NCBI GenBank assembly: GCA_028819345.1
Contig: JAPPLW010000063.1
Coordinates: forward strand, 1 to 42,910
DNA: 42,910 nt
Direction: 5' to 3'
Origin: a bacterium
Lineage (GTDB): Bacteria; Actinomycetota; Acidimicrobiia; Spongiisociales; ZC4RG35
Both the position numbers and the translations under genes were made by a program. This document shows, piece by piece, positions 17,449 to 26,952 of this stretch; position 1 is the first letter of the stretch; each line of letters begins with the position of its first letter. The notes under the pieces are model-generated. The model was not told the DNA's origin. It searched no databases and saw only the letters and a program-made list of their open reading frames with translations.

Positions 17449-19275
17449 CTACTCCCCGCGCAGGATCAGGTACAGGTCGTCGGCCACCGCGCCGGGCACG
17501 ACCTCGGCCAGTTCTTCCACCTCCGCCTCCCGCAGCTTCCGGAGCGACCCGAATCTGCGCAGCAGGGCCCGCTTTCGGACCGGACCGATCCCGGGCGCCT
17601 CGTCCAGTAGAGAATCCACCATCCCCTTGGAGCGGAGTTTACGGTGGTATTCGACCGCGAAGCGGTGGGCCTCATCCCGGATCCGCTGCAGGAGATAGAG
17701 GGCCTCGGCCGTGCGGGCGATGCGGAGCGGTTCGGCCGCGTCCGGGAAGTAGACCTCCTCCATCCGCTTGGCCAGGCCCACCACGGGGATGTCCAGTCCC
17801 AGTTCGTCCAGCACGCGGACCGCGCGGCCCAGTTGACCGGCGCCGCCGTCGATCACCACCAGGGAAGGCGGGTATCGGAACCGGGCCTGCTGACTGGCGG
17901 GGAGGTCGCGGCTGGCCAGGTAGGCGGTGAACCTCCTGCGGATCGCCTCCTCCATGGCGGCGAAGTCGTCCTGGCCCCTGACCTTGCGGATCTTGAAACG
18001 CCGGTACTCGGACTTGCGGGCCAGGCCGTCCTCCACCACCACCATGGACGCCACGGTGTGGGTGCCCATCAGGGTGGAGACATCGAACGCCTCGATCCGG
18101 AGCGGCGGCTCGGGCAGGCCCAGCACCTCCTGGAGACTGCGGAGCGCCCGCGCCCGGGCGTTGTGGTCGGCCTGGCGCCGCAGCCGGTGACGGCCGAACA
18201 TCTCCCGGGCGTTGGTGCCGGCGGTCTCCATGAGACGGCGCTTGCCTCCCCGTTTGGGGACCCGCAACTCGACCGGCCCTCCCCTCCGCTCGCAGAGCCA
18301 TGCCCGGAAGGTCTCGTGATCGGGCGGCATGTCGGGGACCAGCACCAGCGGAGGCGGGGAACGGTCACCGTACAGTTCCCGGAGAATGGAGCCCGCCAGT
18401 TCCCGGCGGTTCAACTCCTCAACCCGGTCCACCACCGATCCTAGCCGGCCCACCACCCTCCCCCGCCGCACGAACAGCACCCAGATGGCCGTCTCCAACT
18501 CGTCGCCGTGCTCGGCTATCAGGTCGAAGTCCTCCCGGCGGTCGGTGACCATCTCCTGGCGGGCCAGTGCCTTCTCCAGGTCGGCCAACCGGTCGCGGTG
18601 CCGTGCGGCGGCCTCGTACTCCATGGCCTCCGACGACTGGTTCATCCGGTCGGTGATCTCCTCCACCACCTGGTCGATGTCGCCCTGCAGGAACGAGGAG
18701 AGCCCCTCCACGGCCTTGCGGTAGTCCTCGTCGGTGACCTCTCCCACGCATGGTCCCGAGCACTTCTCGATGTGGAACAGCAGACACGGCCGGCCCTGGA
18801 GTTGCTGGCGGCGGAACAGGGAGTCAGAGCAGGTGCGAACCGGGAAGGTGCGCAGCACCAGGTCGAGAGTCTTGCGGATGGCATAGGTGTGGGCATACGG
18901 CCCGAAGTAGGCGGTCCCCTTGCGCCTGCGCCCCCTCATGACATGGGCTCTGGGCCAGCGATCGGAGCGGGTTATGGCCAGGTAGGGATAGCTCTTGTCG
19001 TCCCGCAGCCGGATGTTGAAGCGGGGCCGGTGCTGTTTGATCAGGGAGTACTCCAGCATGATCGCCTCCACTTCCGAGGAGGCCACGATCCAGTCCACGT
19101 CGGCGGCCGACTCCACCATCGCCGAGGTGCGAGCGTGCAACTCTCGCCCGAAATAGGAAGCAACTCGCTTGCGGAGCGACTTGGCCTTCCCCACATAGAT
19201 CACCCGGGCGTGACCGTCCCGGAAGAGATAGGCGCCAGGCGCATCGGGGATCTCAACGGAGGGGGGACGGTCCAA
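17449..19275 (-). CDS. uvrC: Excinuclease ABC subunit C
   Basis: The 608-residue nucleotide-excision-repair endonuclease makes both incisions around a UvrB-marked lesion. The N-terminal GIY-YIG domain is at about 8-90 (GAYLFRDGHARVIYVGKAKSLRKR), followed by a Cys-rich region (RTCSDSLF ... GRPCLLFHIEKCSGPC), a UVR motif (about 200-235), the RNase H-like domain (AFDVSTLMGTHTVASMVV, VVIDGGAGQLGRA) and a C-terminal helix-hairpin-helix pair (DEAPGIGPVRKRALLRRFGS). The start is TTG 19275 (second residue Asp), with weak ribosome binding. It heads the rapZ/pgk/tpiA cluster. uvrA lies about 1.3 kb upstream on the same strand. Confidence 0.97.
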   Translation of the reverse strand: MDRPPSVEIPDAPGAYLFRDGHARVIYVGKAKSLRKRVASYFGRELHARTSAMVESAADVDWIVASSEVEAIMLEYSLIKQHRPRFNIRLRDDKSYPYLAITRSDRWPRAHVMRGRRRKGTAYFGPYAHTYAIRKTLDLVLRTFPVRTCSDSLFRRQQLQGRPCLLFHIEKCSGPCVGEVTDEDYRKAVEGLSSFLQGDIDQVVEEITDRMNQSSEAMEYEAAARHRDRLADLEKALARQEMVTDRREDFDLIAEHGDELETAIWVLFVRRGRVVGRLGSVVDRVEELNRRELAGSILRELYGDRSPPPLVLVPDMPPDHETFRAWLCERRGGPVELRVPKRGGKRRLMETAGTNAREMFGRHRLRRQADHNARARALRSLQEVLGLPEPPLRIEAFDVSTLMGTHTVASMVVVEDGLARKSEYRRFKIRKVRGQDDFAAMEEAIRRRFTAYLASRDLPASQQARFRYPPSLVVIDGGAGQLGRAVRVLDELGLDIPVVGLAKRMEEVYFPDAAEPLRIARTAEALYLLQRIRDEAHRFAVEYHRKLRSKGMVDSLLDEAPGIGPVRKRALLRRFGSLRKLREAEVEELAEVVPGAVADDLYLILRGE

Positions 19276-19510
19276 CCGTTATCTTTCGAGTATCACTAGG
19301 TTCAACATCCCGTCTTGGCTAAAGGTTCCTACCCTGTTAGGTGGCTTTTCCCTACAGACTCTAAGACCCTGTGAAAGGCCCATCCGCCCATGACCCGAAA
19401 ATGCATCACTACCGCCGGGCGAGTTGGCTGGTCTACAGGGCGGCGGGGTTTCTGGGGGTGGTCAACTCGGCCCAGGTGAATGACGACGCCAGAAGAATCA
19501 GGAGTAGCGG

Positions 19511-20074
19511 CTAGGACACCTCCCAGCTTAGAGTCTCTGTAACCACCCAGTTGTCCGACACCTCGGTGACGCGGTATGTGACCTTGGAACTGCATAGACC
19601 ACCACACCAGGACCCGACACTGACCGTTGCCCCATCTTCATCGAACTCCACATGATCGAGTCCAGCCAAAACGCTGCCGGGTATAGCCGGCTCTCCCCCA
19701 AACCCCCCATTATCTCGTACGAACCCCGCCTTGCTGTCTATGAACCTGAACCGCGGTTCGATTTCTTTGAGCGCGGTGGAAATCTCAGATTTCATGTCCT
19801 CGCTCAATCGATCTAACGGATCCGATCTACCCCCATAATTGCATACCCATTCGACCCCATTGTGGACGTATGTCCGGGAGAACCAATCTTCGATCAGTAT
19901 TTCACTAAAGGTGGTCAGGTGATCTTCAGCAAACTGGCGCATCGCAGCCGCATAGATGGCTTTCTCCGCGTTGATACGTTCCGGTTCTGTCAGCGAACCC
20001 TTCCCAAATACCGACGATAGGAAAACGCCGACCAAAACAATGCCCACCACCGAAAACGTAGCCCGTGACCCCAT
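19511..20074 (-). CDS. Hypothetical exported or membrane-anchored protein
   Basis: I do not recognise the family. The 187-residue product begins with a short basic start and a hydrophobic segment (about residues 5-24, FSVVGIVLVGVFLSSVF), which is either a signal anchor or an uncleaved signal peptide. The rest looks soluble and acidic, with two Cys in SWCGGLCSSK and one in WVCNYGG. ATG 20074 is preceded by TATAAAAT 8-15 nt upstream, so a leaderless transcript is possible; TTG 20083 is an alternative. The gene is AT-richer than its neighbours and lies next to IS3 debris, so it could be acquired. The downstream gap to uvrC (19276-19510) holds nothing I can name. Confidence 0.55.
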   Translation of the reverse strand: MGSRATFSVVGIVLVGVFLSSVFGKGSLTEPERINAEKAIYAAAMRQFAEDHLTTFSEILIEDWFSRTYVHNGVEWVCNYGGRSDPLDRLSEDMKSEISTALKEIEPRFRFIDSKAGFVRDNGGFGGEPAIPGSVLAGLDHVEFDEDGATVSVGSWCGGLCSSKVTYRVTEVSDNWVVTETLSWEVS

Positions 20075-20100
20075 CAGACTCAATTTTATACCAATAGGAC

Positions 20101-20224
20101 TGGAGTTGCCCCGTTTTGTGGACGGTTAGGTGTGCCCCCACTTTGGTGGTGTCGAGATATTTGACTTGGCGGTGTGGCCGACCCCTGAAGGAGGGTCTTG
20201 ATGCCGTATCGATATCCACCCGAG
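20101..20224 (+). mobile_element. IS3-family left-end relic with start of orfA
   Basis: The stretch runs from TGGAGTTGCCCC through a leader to AAGGAGGG and ATG 20201, and then encodes MPYRYPPE, a common N-terminus of actinobacterial IS3-family OrfA transposases. After residue 8 the frame departs from any transposase. Only the left end and the first codons survive. The family assignment rests on memory of such N-termini and was not searched. Confidence 0.5.
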
Positions 20225-20615
20225 TCGCCCCGGCCTCAGGCCCACCGGCGCAACCGCAAAAGGGACCTACCGAAGGACAGAAACTCCATCACACCTCACC
20301 GCGAGGCAGACACTTCGGTAACCGACGCGGCCAGACAAGTCCGCACCATGTCACCCGGGTGCTGCCCCGTTGGGTTACCATACCGTGCCTTGTGGTGCCG
20401 CGCCGAGCCCAGCCATGCCCGACCGCGCCGCGCCAAACCGACACCGCAACGTTGGGCCGGCCACAACACCCAAAGCTGCTCCCACACGGATAACGAATCG
20501 CACCGTGATGGGTCTCCACAGCAGCGGCCAGACCAAAAAACACACCGGCCACCGTTCCGAGCCAGCACCTGCGCACGCACAGACCAATTAAGCGGACCGT
20601 ACCCCGCTCCCCAGG
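20225..20615. other. Gene-free gap with no complete gene
   Basis: GC-rich sequence between the IS3 relic and the uvrA stop codon. Minus-strand bases 20532-20592 read SVRAQVLARNGGRCVF, like the start of an HNH nuclease Cys motif. A change of frame then gives ETHHGAIRYP. This may be an eroded HNH gene. The long frames in the region have no consistent coding character. Confidence 0.45.
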
Positions 20616-23456
20616 CTATCCGACCAGGGCGCCGGAGGAGGCCAGGATCCCGTCCAGGTAGTATCCGGTGTAGCTTGCCGGATTGGCGGCAACGTCCTCG
20701 GGAGTGCCGGTTGCCACCACCCGCCCTCCCTCGCTTCCCCCCTCCGGACCGAGGTCGATCAGGTGGTCGGCCGACTTGACGACATCCAGGTTGTGCTCTA
20801 TCACCACCACGGTGTTGCCCCCGTCGACCAGGCGGTGCAGGACCCCCAGGAGGCGGCGGACGTCCTCGAAGTGCAGTCCGGTGGTGGGCTCGTCCAGGAT
20901 GTACATGGTGCGCCCCGTGGACCGCTTGCGCAACTCCGAAGCCAGCTTCACCCGCTGGGCCTCGCCTCCCGAGAGGGTGGTGGCGGCCTGCCCCAGGCGG
21001 ATGTATCCCAATCCCACGTCGCTCAGGGTCTGGAGGGTCAGTGCGATGGGAGGATGGTGGATGAACAACTCCAGCGCCTGGGCGACCGACATCTCCAGCA
21101 CGTCGGCGACGCTCCGTCCCTTCCAGAGGATCTGGAGCGTCTCCCGGTTGTACCTCCTCCCCCGGCACTGCTCGCAGGGGACGTAGACATCGGGCAAAAA
21201 GTGCATCTCGATCTTGATGGTCCCGTCGCCCCGGCACTCCTCGCAGCGCCCCCCCGCCACGTTGAACGAGAACCGCCCCGGCTTGTACCCGCGCGCCTGG
21301 GACTCGGGCACCTTGGTGTAGAGGGAGCGGATGTGGTCGAAGACCTTGGTGTAGGTGGCCGGGTTGGACCGGGGCGTGCGCCCGATAGGGGACTGGTCGA
21401 TGTTGATCACCTTGTCGATGTGCTCGATCCCCTCGATGTCGCGGTGGCGGCCGGGGAGCACCCGGGAGCGGTAGATGGTGCGGAGCAGGGCCTTGTAGAG
21501 GATCTCCTCCACCAGCGTGGACTTGCCGCTCCCCGACACCCCGGTGACGCAGATCAGCTTCCCCAGCGGGAACTCCACGTCGATCCGGTCCAGGTTGTGC
21601 TCGGCGGCGCCCACCACCCGGATGTCCTTTCCGTTTCCCTCCCGGCGGACCGGCGGGACCGGGATCAGCCGCCGGCCCGAGAGGTAGTCGCCGGTGATGG
21701 AGGACCGCTCCTCACAGATCGCCTCCACCGGACCCTGCGCCACGATCCTCCCCCCGTGCTCCCCCGCCCCCGGGCCGATGTCCACCACATGGTCGGCGGA
21801 GCGGATCGTCTCCTCGTCGTGCTCCACCACCACCAGGGTGTTCCCCAGGTCGCGGAGCCGGGTCAGGGTCTCGATCAGCCGACGGTTGTCGCGCTGGTGG
21901 AGGCCGATGGACGGCTCGTCGAGAATGTACAGCACCCCAACCAGCCCCGAGCCGATCTGGGTGGCCAGGCGAATGCGCTGGGCCTCTCCCCCGGCCAGGG
22001 TGGCCGCCGACCTGCCCAGGGTGAGGTATCCCAGTCCCACGTCGAGGAGGAAGGAGATCCGGGAGCGGATCTCCTTCAGCACCCGCTCCGCGATGGTGGC
22101 CTCCCGGTCGGTGAGCTCCAGTCGCTCGATGAAGTCCAGGACCCCTCCCAGGGAGAGTTGGGAGAGATAGTGGATGTTCACGCCTCCCACCGTCACCGCC
22201 CGGGAGACCTCCCCCAGCCGGGCGCCTCCGCACTCGTCGCAGGGGACCTGTCGCATGTACTGGCGGTAGGAATCCCGCGCGGAGTCGGACCCGGTGTCCC
22301 GGTGCCGCCGCTCCAGGTGGGGGATCACCCCCTCGTAGCGGGTGGTCCACACCCGGCGGCGCCCGCGGCGGTTGCGGTAGCTCACCCGGAGCTTCCGGCG
22401 GAAGTTCCCATGGAGGACCTCGGTCCGCACCGCCTCGGGTAACTCCCGCCAGGGGGTTTGCAGGCTGAACCCAATGTCTTCGGAGAGCGCATCCAGGAGC
22501 CGTGTGTAATAGCCGCTGTACTGGTAGGTCCATGGAGCGATCGCCCCCTCGGTGACGCTCAGCCGGTCGTTGGGCACCACCAGGTCCTCGGCCACCTGGT
22601 AGCGGGCTCCGATCCCCGCACACGTCGGGCAGGCGCCGTATGGGCTGTTGAAGGAGAAGTTGCGAGGGGCCAGCTCGGAGAACGAAAACCCGCACCGGTC
22701 ACAGGCCAGATGCTGGCTGAAGCTCAGGGTGGGCCCGTCGATGACGTCCACCATCGCCTTCCCCTCAGCCAGTCCCAGGGCGGTCTCAATGGATTGAGTG
22801 AGCCGCTCTCCTATCCCTTCCCGCCGCACCAGGCGGTCGACCACCACCTCGATGGTGTGCTGGTAGTAGCGGTCAAGCCGGATGTCCTCATCCAGGGGAC
22901 GCACCTCCCCATCGACCCGCGCCCGGCTGTAGCCCTGCCGCACCAGGTCCTTGAAGAGTGCCTGGTACTCCCCCTTTCGTCCCTCCACCACCGGGGCCAG
23001 CACCATGAACCGGGCCCCGTCGTCCAACTCGAGGATGCGATCCACGATCTGCTGGGGGGTCTGGCGCTTCACCACCTCCCCGTCGTTGGGACAGTGGGGG
23101 ATCCCGATCCGGGCATACAGGAGCCGCAGGTAGTCGTGGACCTCGGTCACGGTCCCCACCGTCGAACGGGGGTTGCGGCTGGCGGTCTTCTGGTCGATGG
23201 AGATGGCCGGGGATAGCCCCTCGATGAAATCCACATCCGGCTTGTCCATCTGCCCCAGGAACTGGCGGGCGTAGGCCGAGAGGGACTCCACGTAGCGCCG
23301 CTGTCCCTCGGCGTAGATGGTGTCGAAGGCCAGGCTGGACTTGCCGGAGCCCGACAGCCCGGTGAGGACGATCAGGGCGTTGCGGGGGAGTTCGACGGTG
23401 AGGTCCTTTAGGTTGTGCTCCCGGGCACCGCTGATGAGGATGGAGTCGGCAGTCAT
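20616..23456 (-). CDS. uvrA: Excinuclease ABC subunit A
   Basis: The 946-residue DNA-damage sensor is an ABC-type ATPase dimer that loads UvrB. Two ATPase modules are visible: first Walker [15 protein letters not shown] (about residue 33) and second [13 protein letters not shown] (about residue 640). Both signatures are intact ([19 protein letters not shown] and [15 protein letters not shown]), as are two zinc modules, CDRCGFSF...CPTCAG and CEECRGDG...CEQCRGRR. The start is ATG 23456, giving [19 protein letters not shown]. It lies 13 bp downstream of the last hyuB stop on the same strand, so read-through from the hydantoinase operon is possible. Length is normal. Confidence 0.98.
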   Translation of the reverse strand: MTADSILISGAREHNLKDLTVELPRNALIVLTGLSGSGKSSLAFDTIYAEGQRRYVESLSAYARQFLGQMDKPDVDFIEGLSPAISIDQKTASRNPRSTVGTVTEVHDYLRLLYARIGIPHCPNDGEVVKRQTPQQIVDRILELDDGARFMVLAPVVEGRKGEYQALFKDLVRQGYSRARVDGEVRPLDEDIRLDRYYQHTIEVVVDRLVRREGIGERLTQSIETALGLAEGKAMVDVIDGPTLSFSQHLACDRCGFSFSELAPRNFSFNSPYGACPTCAGIGARYQVAEDLVVPNDRLSVTEGAIAPWTYQYSGYYTRLLDALSEDIGFSLQTPWRELPEAVRTEVLHGNFRRKLRVSYRNRRGRRRVWTTRYEGVIPHLERRHRDTGSDSARDSYRQYMRQVPCDECGGARLGEVSRAVTVGGVNIHYLSQLSLGGVLDFIERLELTDREATIAERVLKEIRSRISFLLDVGLGYLTLGRSAATLAGGEAQRIRLATQIGSGLVGVLYILDEPSIGLHQRDNRRLIETLTRLRDLGNTLVVVEHDEETIRSADHVVDIGPGAGEHGGRIVAQGPVEAICEERSSITGDYLSGRRLIPVPPVRREGNGKDIRVVGAAEHNLDRIDVEFPLGKLICVTGVSGSGKSTLVEEILYKALLRTIYRSRVLPGRHRDIEGIEHIDKVINIDQSPIGRTPRSNPATYTKVFDHIRSLYTKVPESQARGYKPGRFSFNVAGGRCEECRGDGTIKIEMHFLPDVYVPCEQCRGRRYNRETLQILWKGRSVADVLEMSVAQALELFIHHPPIALTLQTLSDVGLGYIRLGQAATTLSGGEAQRVKLASELRKRSTGRTMYILDEPTTGLHFEDVRRLLGVLHRLVDGGNTVVVIEHNLDVVKSADHLIDLGPEGGSEGGRVVATGTPEDVAANPASYTGYYLDGILASSGALVG

Positions 23457-23469
23457 CGCATATCCAACG

Positions 23470-25194
23470 TCAGGGCGCCGGCCGGTCGAGACGCGCCATG
23501 GTGGGAGTCGGGGTCCCGTCCGCCTCCACCCTCACCCCGAATACCCGGTCGGCTTGTTCGGCCGAGACGTATTCGTCCAGCACGTCGTCGCGCACCGACT
23601 CGATGGGCCGGTCCAGCGGGTCTCCCCAGCCGCCCCCGCCGGCCGAGAGGTTGTGAAAGGACTCTCCGGCGTTCATGGAGAAACGCTCCATCCGCGCCCG
23701 GCGCTCACGGTCGGTGCCCGGCCACACCACCATGGCGTTGGTCTCCGGTTCATGGCCGCCCCGCAGCCCCCACGGCTTGGTCTTGGTCTTCTTCTTCATG
23801 GATAGCACTTCCCCCGGCGCCAGGAATTTTACCTGACGGGAGACCCCCAACCCTCCCCTCCAGCGTCCCGCCCCGCCCGAGTCCCGTCGCAACTCCAGGC
23901 GCTCGTGGAAGAGAGGCGACTGGTGCTCAAGAACCTCGATGGAGGTGTTCCGGACCGAGGTGGTGGATGGGTGCTGGAGGGCGTTGGCCCCGTCGTGGCT
24001 GGGAGTGGCTCCCCACCCAAGCCCCTCGTTGTTGCTGACCAGGTACATCTCGCCGGTGTGCGGGTGGGTTCCCACCGCCATGAACCCCGGCAGGTCGGAG
24101 CCGGAGCTGGCATGGATCCCGTCCATTCCCTTCGCCAGCGCCTTGTTGATCAACTCGAAGCCCGCCATCCCGGTCCAGAGGGTGTAGGTGGCGGACGGGT
24201 ACACCGCATGGAAGAGGTTTCCGGGAGGACAGACCACCTCGAGTGGCTGGTAGTGGCCGTGGTTGGCGGGCGTGTCGGGGGTGGTCAGGGACTTGAAGAC
24301 GTTCTTCGCCAGGCTCAGGGTACACCCGAACGGCATGTTCACCGGACCCGGCACCGCACCGTCGGAGTCGGCGAAGTCCACAGTGAACCTCTCGTCGTCG
24401 ATGGTGACTGTCACCGCCATCCTGATCAGATCGTGAGAGATGCCGTCGTCGTCCAGCCAGTCGAAGGCCGACCACTTCCCGTCCGGCATGGCCCGCACCG
24501 CCTCTGATGCGGTCTCCGCGCCGTGGGAGATGATCTGGTTAATCGCCCGGTCGACGGTGGCCAGGCCGAACTTCTCCCAGATCTGGTGGAGCCGGCGCTC
24601 TCCCACCCGCAGGGCGGCAATCTGGGCATGGAAGTCTCCGGTGATGTTCACCGGCAGGCGGGAGTTGTATCGCAGGATGTCCATCATCTGGGAGTCCACC
24701 TCGCCCTTGCGGACCAGCTTGACTGCGGGCAGGATCAGGCCCTCCTGGTGCATCGAAGTCGAATCCAGCACGTAGCCGGGGTCCTTGGCGCCCAAGTCCA
24801 TCCAGTGCGCCCTCACCGCCAGGTAAGCGTCGGGCAGATCGCTCCCCTCGGAGAACACCGGCGCGAACATCATGGCGTCGGCCGCATGGGCGCCGCTCCA
24901 GTAGGGGTAGTTGAGTATCACCACGTCGCCCGGGTGCAGATTCTCGACCCCCACCTTCTCCACCCCCTTGTGAATGGCGTAGTCGTTGGCGCCCAGGAAG
25001 AAGAGGATCCCCGACGACTCCGATATCAGCCGGCGGTCCCGGTCATACATGGATATCCCGAAGTCCAACACCTCATAGATCACTGGATTGAAGGCGGTCC
25101 TGACCAGAGTGCGGCGCATCTGCTCGGCAGTGGAGTTCAGATAGTGACGGATCACTTCCACGGTGGCGCCATCCAGGGCAGCGCCGGTGTTCAC
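23470..25194 (-). CDS. Hydantoinase B/oxoprolinase family protein, third tandem copy
   Basis: The 574-residue HyuB-type subunit works with HyuA in ATP-dependent hydrolysis of cyclic amides such as N-methylhydantoin or 5-oxoproline. Family marks: [15 protein letters not shown] at the start, [68 protein letters not shown], and the C-terminal [15 protein letters not shown] and [15 protein letters not shown]. Despite an open frame extending further upstream, the start is taken as GTG 25194, since it aligns with the other two copies and lies 17 bp after the previous stop. It is the most divergent of the three at visible positions (e.g. DFADSDGAV and NAGESFHNL). uvrA follows on the same strand. Confidence 0.93.
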   Translation of the reverse strand: MNTGAALDGATVEVIRHYLNSTAEQMRRTLVRTAFNPVIYEVLDFGISMYDRDRRLISESSGILFFLGANDYAIHKGVEKVGVENLHPGDVVILNYPYWSGAHAADAMMFAPVFSEGSDLPDAYLAVRAHWMDLGAKDPGYVLDSTSMHQEGLILPAVKLVRKGEVDSQMMDILRYNSRLPVNITGDFHAQIAALRVGERRLHQIWEKFGLATVDRAINQIISHGAETASEAVRAMPDGKWSAFDWLDDDGISHDLIRMAVTVTIDDERFTVDFADSDGAVPGPVNMPFGCTLSLAKNVFKSLTTPDTPANHGHYQPLEVVCPPGNLFHAVYPSATYTLWTGMAGFELINKALAKGMDGIHASSGSDLPGFMAVGTHPHTGEMYLVSNNEGLGWGATPSHDGANALQHPSTTSVRNTSIEVLEHQSPLFHERLELRRDSGGAGRWRGGLGVSRQVKFLAPGEVLSMKKKTKTKPWGLRGGHEPETNAMVVWPGTDRERRARMERFSMNAGESFHNLSAGGGGWGDPLDRPIESVRDDVLDEYVSAEQADRVFGVRVEADGTPTPTMARLDRPAP

Positions 25195-25211
25195 CCCATG
25201 TTCTCGGTCGT

Positions 25212-26936
25212 TCAAGATTGCCGCCGGCGCCGACGCGCCCCGGTGAGTGTGGTGGTCCCATCCGGACTCACCCTCACTCCGTACACCCTCTCCGCCTGAT
25301 CCCTCGACACATACTCGTCGAGCACGTCCTCGCGCACCAGTTCCATGGGCCGGTCCAGGGGATCTCCCCACCCTCCCCCACCGGCCGAGAGGTTGCGAAA
25401 CCGATCTCCCGGCTCCATCGTGAAGCGCTCCATCCGCGCCCGGTGGGCCCGGTCGGTATCCGGCCAGACGATCATGGCGTTGGTCTCCGGCTCTTGGCCG
25501 CCCCGGAGCGCCCACGGGCGGGTCTTGGTCTTCTTCTTCATCGACAGCATCTCGCCGGTGGCCAGGAACCTGACCTCGCGACGGATCCCCACGCCGCCCC
25601 GCCACCGGCCGGCCCCGCCCGAGTCCCGTCGCAACTCCAAGCGCTCGTGAAATATGGGCGAGCGGTGCTCGAGGACCTCCATCGAGGTATTCCGGACGGC
25701 GGTCATGGCGGGGTGCTGTATGGCGTTGGCGCCGTCATGATGCGGAGTAGCGCCCCAGCCGATCCCCTCGTTGTTGCTGACTGCATACAACTCCCCGGTC
25801 TCGGGATGGGTCCCCACCGCCATGAAGCCCGGCTCGTCCGCACCCGATGAGGCGGCTATATGTTCCATCCCTTTGGCCAGCGCCTTGTGGGCCAGTTCGA
25901 AGGCCGCCATGCCGGTCCAGAGCGTGAAGGTGGCTGCCGGGTATACGGCGCGGAACAGGTTGCCCGGCGGACAGGTCACCACCAGCGGCTGGTAGTGGCC
26001 GTGGTTAGCGGGGGTGTCGGGAGTCGTGAGGGACTTGAACACCGCCTTGGCCATGCTCAGAGTCCTTCCGAACGGCATGTTCACCGGCCCGGGGACCGCC
26101 CCTGCGGAGTCCCCGTAGTCGACGGTGAACCGGGTCCCCTCGATGGTCACTGTCACCGCCATCCTGATCAGGTCATGGGAGATGCCATCGTCGTCCAGCC
26201 AATCGGAGGCCGACCACCGCCCGTCCGGCATGGCCCGCACCGCCTCGACTGCGGTCTCCGCACCGTGTTCGATGATCAGATTGATCGCCGCGTCCACCCT
26301 GGGCAGGCCGAACTTCTCCCAGATCTGGTGGAGCCGCCGCTCCCCCACCCGTAGCGCCGCCACCTGGGCGTTGAAGTCTCCGATAATGGTGTCGGGCATG
26401 CGGGAGTTGTATCGCAGGATTTCGATCATCTGGCTGTCCACCGCGCCGCGGTTGATCACCTTGACGCCCGGCATGATGAGGCCCTCCTGGTGCATGGAGG
26501 TGGAGTCCAGCACGTAACCGGGATCCTTGGCGCCCAGGTCCATCCAATGGGCCCTCACCGCCAGATAGGCGTCGGGCGCATCGCTCCCTTCTGAGAAAAC
26601 CGGAGCGAACAGCATGGCGTCGGAGACATGGGCGCCGCTCCAGTACGGGTAGTTGAGCATCACCACATCACCGGGATAGAGGTTCTCGGCCCCCACCTTC
26701 TCCACCCCCTTGTGAATCGCGTAGTCGTTGGCGCCCAGGAAGGAGAGGAGGCCCGAGGACTCCGAGATCAGCCGACGGTCCCGGTCGTACATGGAGATGC
26801 CGAAGTCCAGCACCTCGTAGATCACCGGGTTGAAGGCGGTCCTGACCAGGGTCCGGCGCATCTGCTCAGCGGCGGAGTTGAGATAATGGCGGATCACCTC
26901 CACGGTGGCGCCGTCCAGCGTGGGGCCTTCTCTCAA
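25212..26936 (-). CDS. Hydantoinase B/oxoprolinase family protein, second tandem copy
   Basis: The 574-residue HyuB-type subunit is collinear with both flanking copies from [15 protein letters not shown] to [15 protein letters not shown] 26936 was chosen, with GGGGA upstream, 16 bp after the first copy's stop; an ATG two codons away is out of frame. Distinguishing positions include [42 protein letters not shown] and MAAFELAHKALAKGMEHI. No frameshift or stop is seen, so it appears functional. The role and partners are as for the other HyuB copies; only one HyuA is available nearby. Substrate unknown. Confidence 0.93.
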   Translation of the reverse strand: MREGPTLDGATVEVIRHYLNSAAEQMRRTLVRTAFNPVIYEVLDFGISMYDRDRRLISESSGLLSFLGANDYAIHKGVEKVGAENLYPGDVVMLNYPYWSGAHVSDAMLFAPVFSEGSDAPDAYLAVRAHWMDLGAKDPGYVLDSTSMHQEGLIMPGVKVINRGAVDSQMIEILRYNSRMPDTIIGDFNAQVAALRVGERRLHQIWEKFGLPRVDAAINLIIEHGAETAVEAVRAMPDGRWSASDWLDDDGISHDLIRMAVTVTIEGTRFTVDYGDSAGAVPGPVNMPFGRTLSMAKAVFKSLTTPDTPANHGHYQPLVVTCPPGNLFRAVYPAATFTLWTGMAAFELAHKALAKGMEHIAASSGADEPGFMAVGTHPETGELYAVSNNEGIGWGATPHHDGANAIQHPAMTAVRNTSMEVLEHRSPIFHERLELRRDSGGAGRWRGGVGIRREVRFLATGEMLSMKKKTKTRPWALRGGQEPETNAMIVWPDTDRAHRARMERFTMEPGDRFRNLSAGGGGWGDPLDRPMELVREDVLDEYVSRDQAERVYGVRVSPDGTTTLTGARRRRRQS

Positions 26937-26952
26937 CTCATTCCCCGGGCAA

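Noticed and set aside
20763-22442. Long frames antisense to uvrA, hyuB and hyuA
   Set aside because: They are mirror frames of high-GC genes with third-position bias; the proteins have no recognisable motifs while the opposite strand carries complete known domains.
25195-25605. N-terminal extension of about 137 residues on the third HyuB
   Set aside because: It overlaps the C-terminal coding region of the second HyuB in another frame, has Arg/Gly-rich shadow composition, and the other two copies start at the equivalent of GTG 25194.
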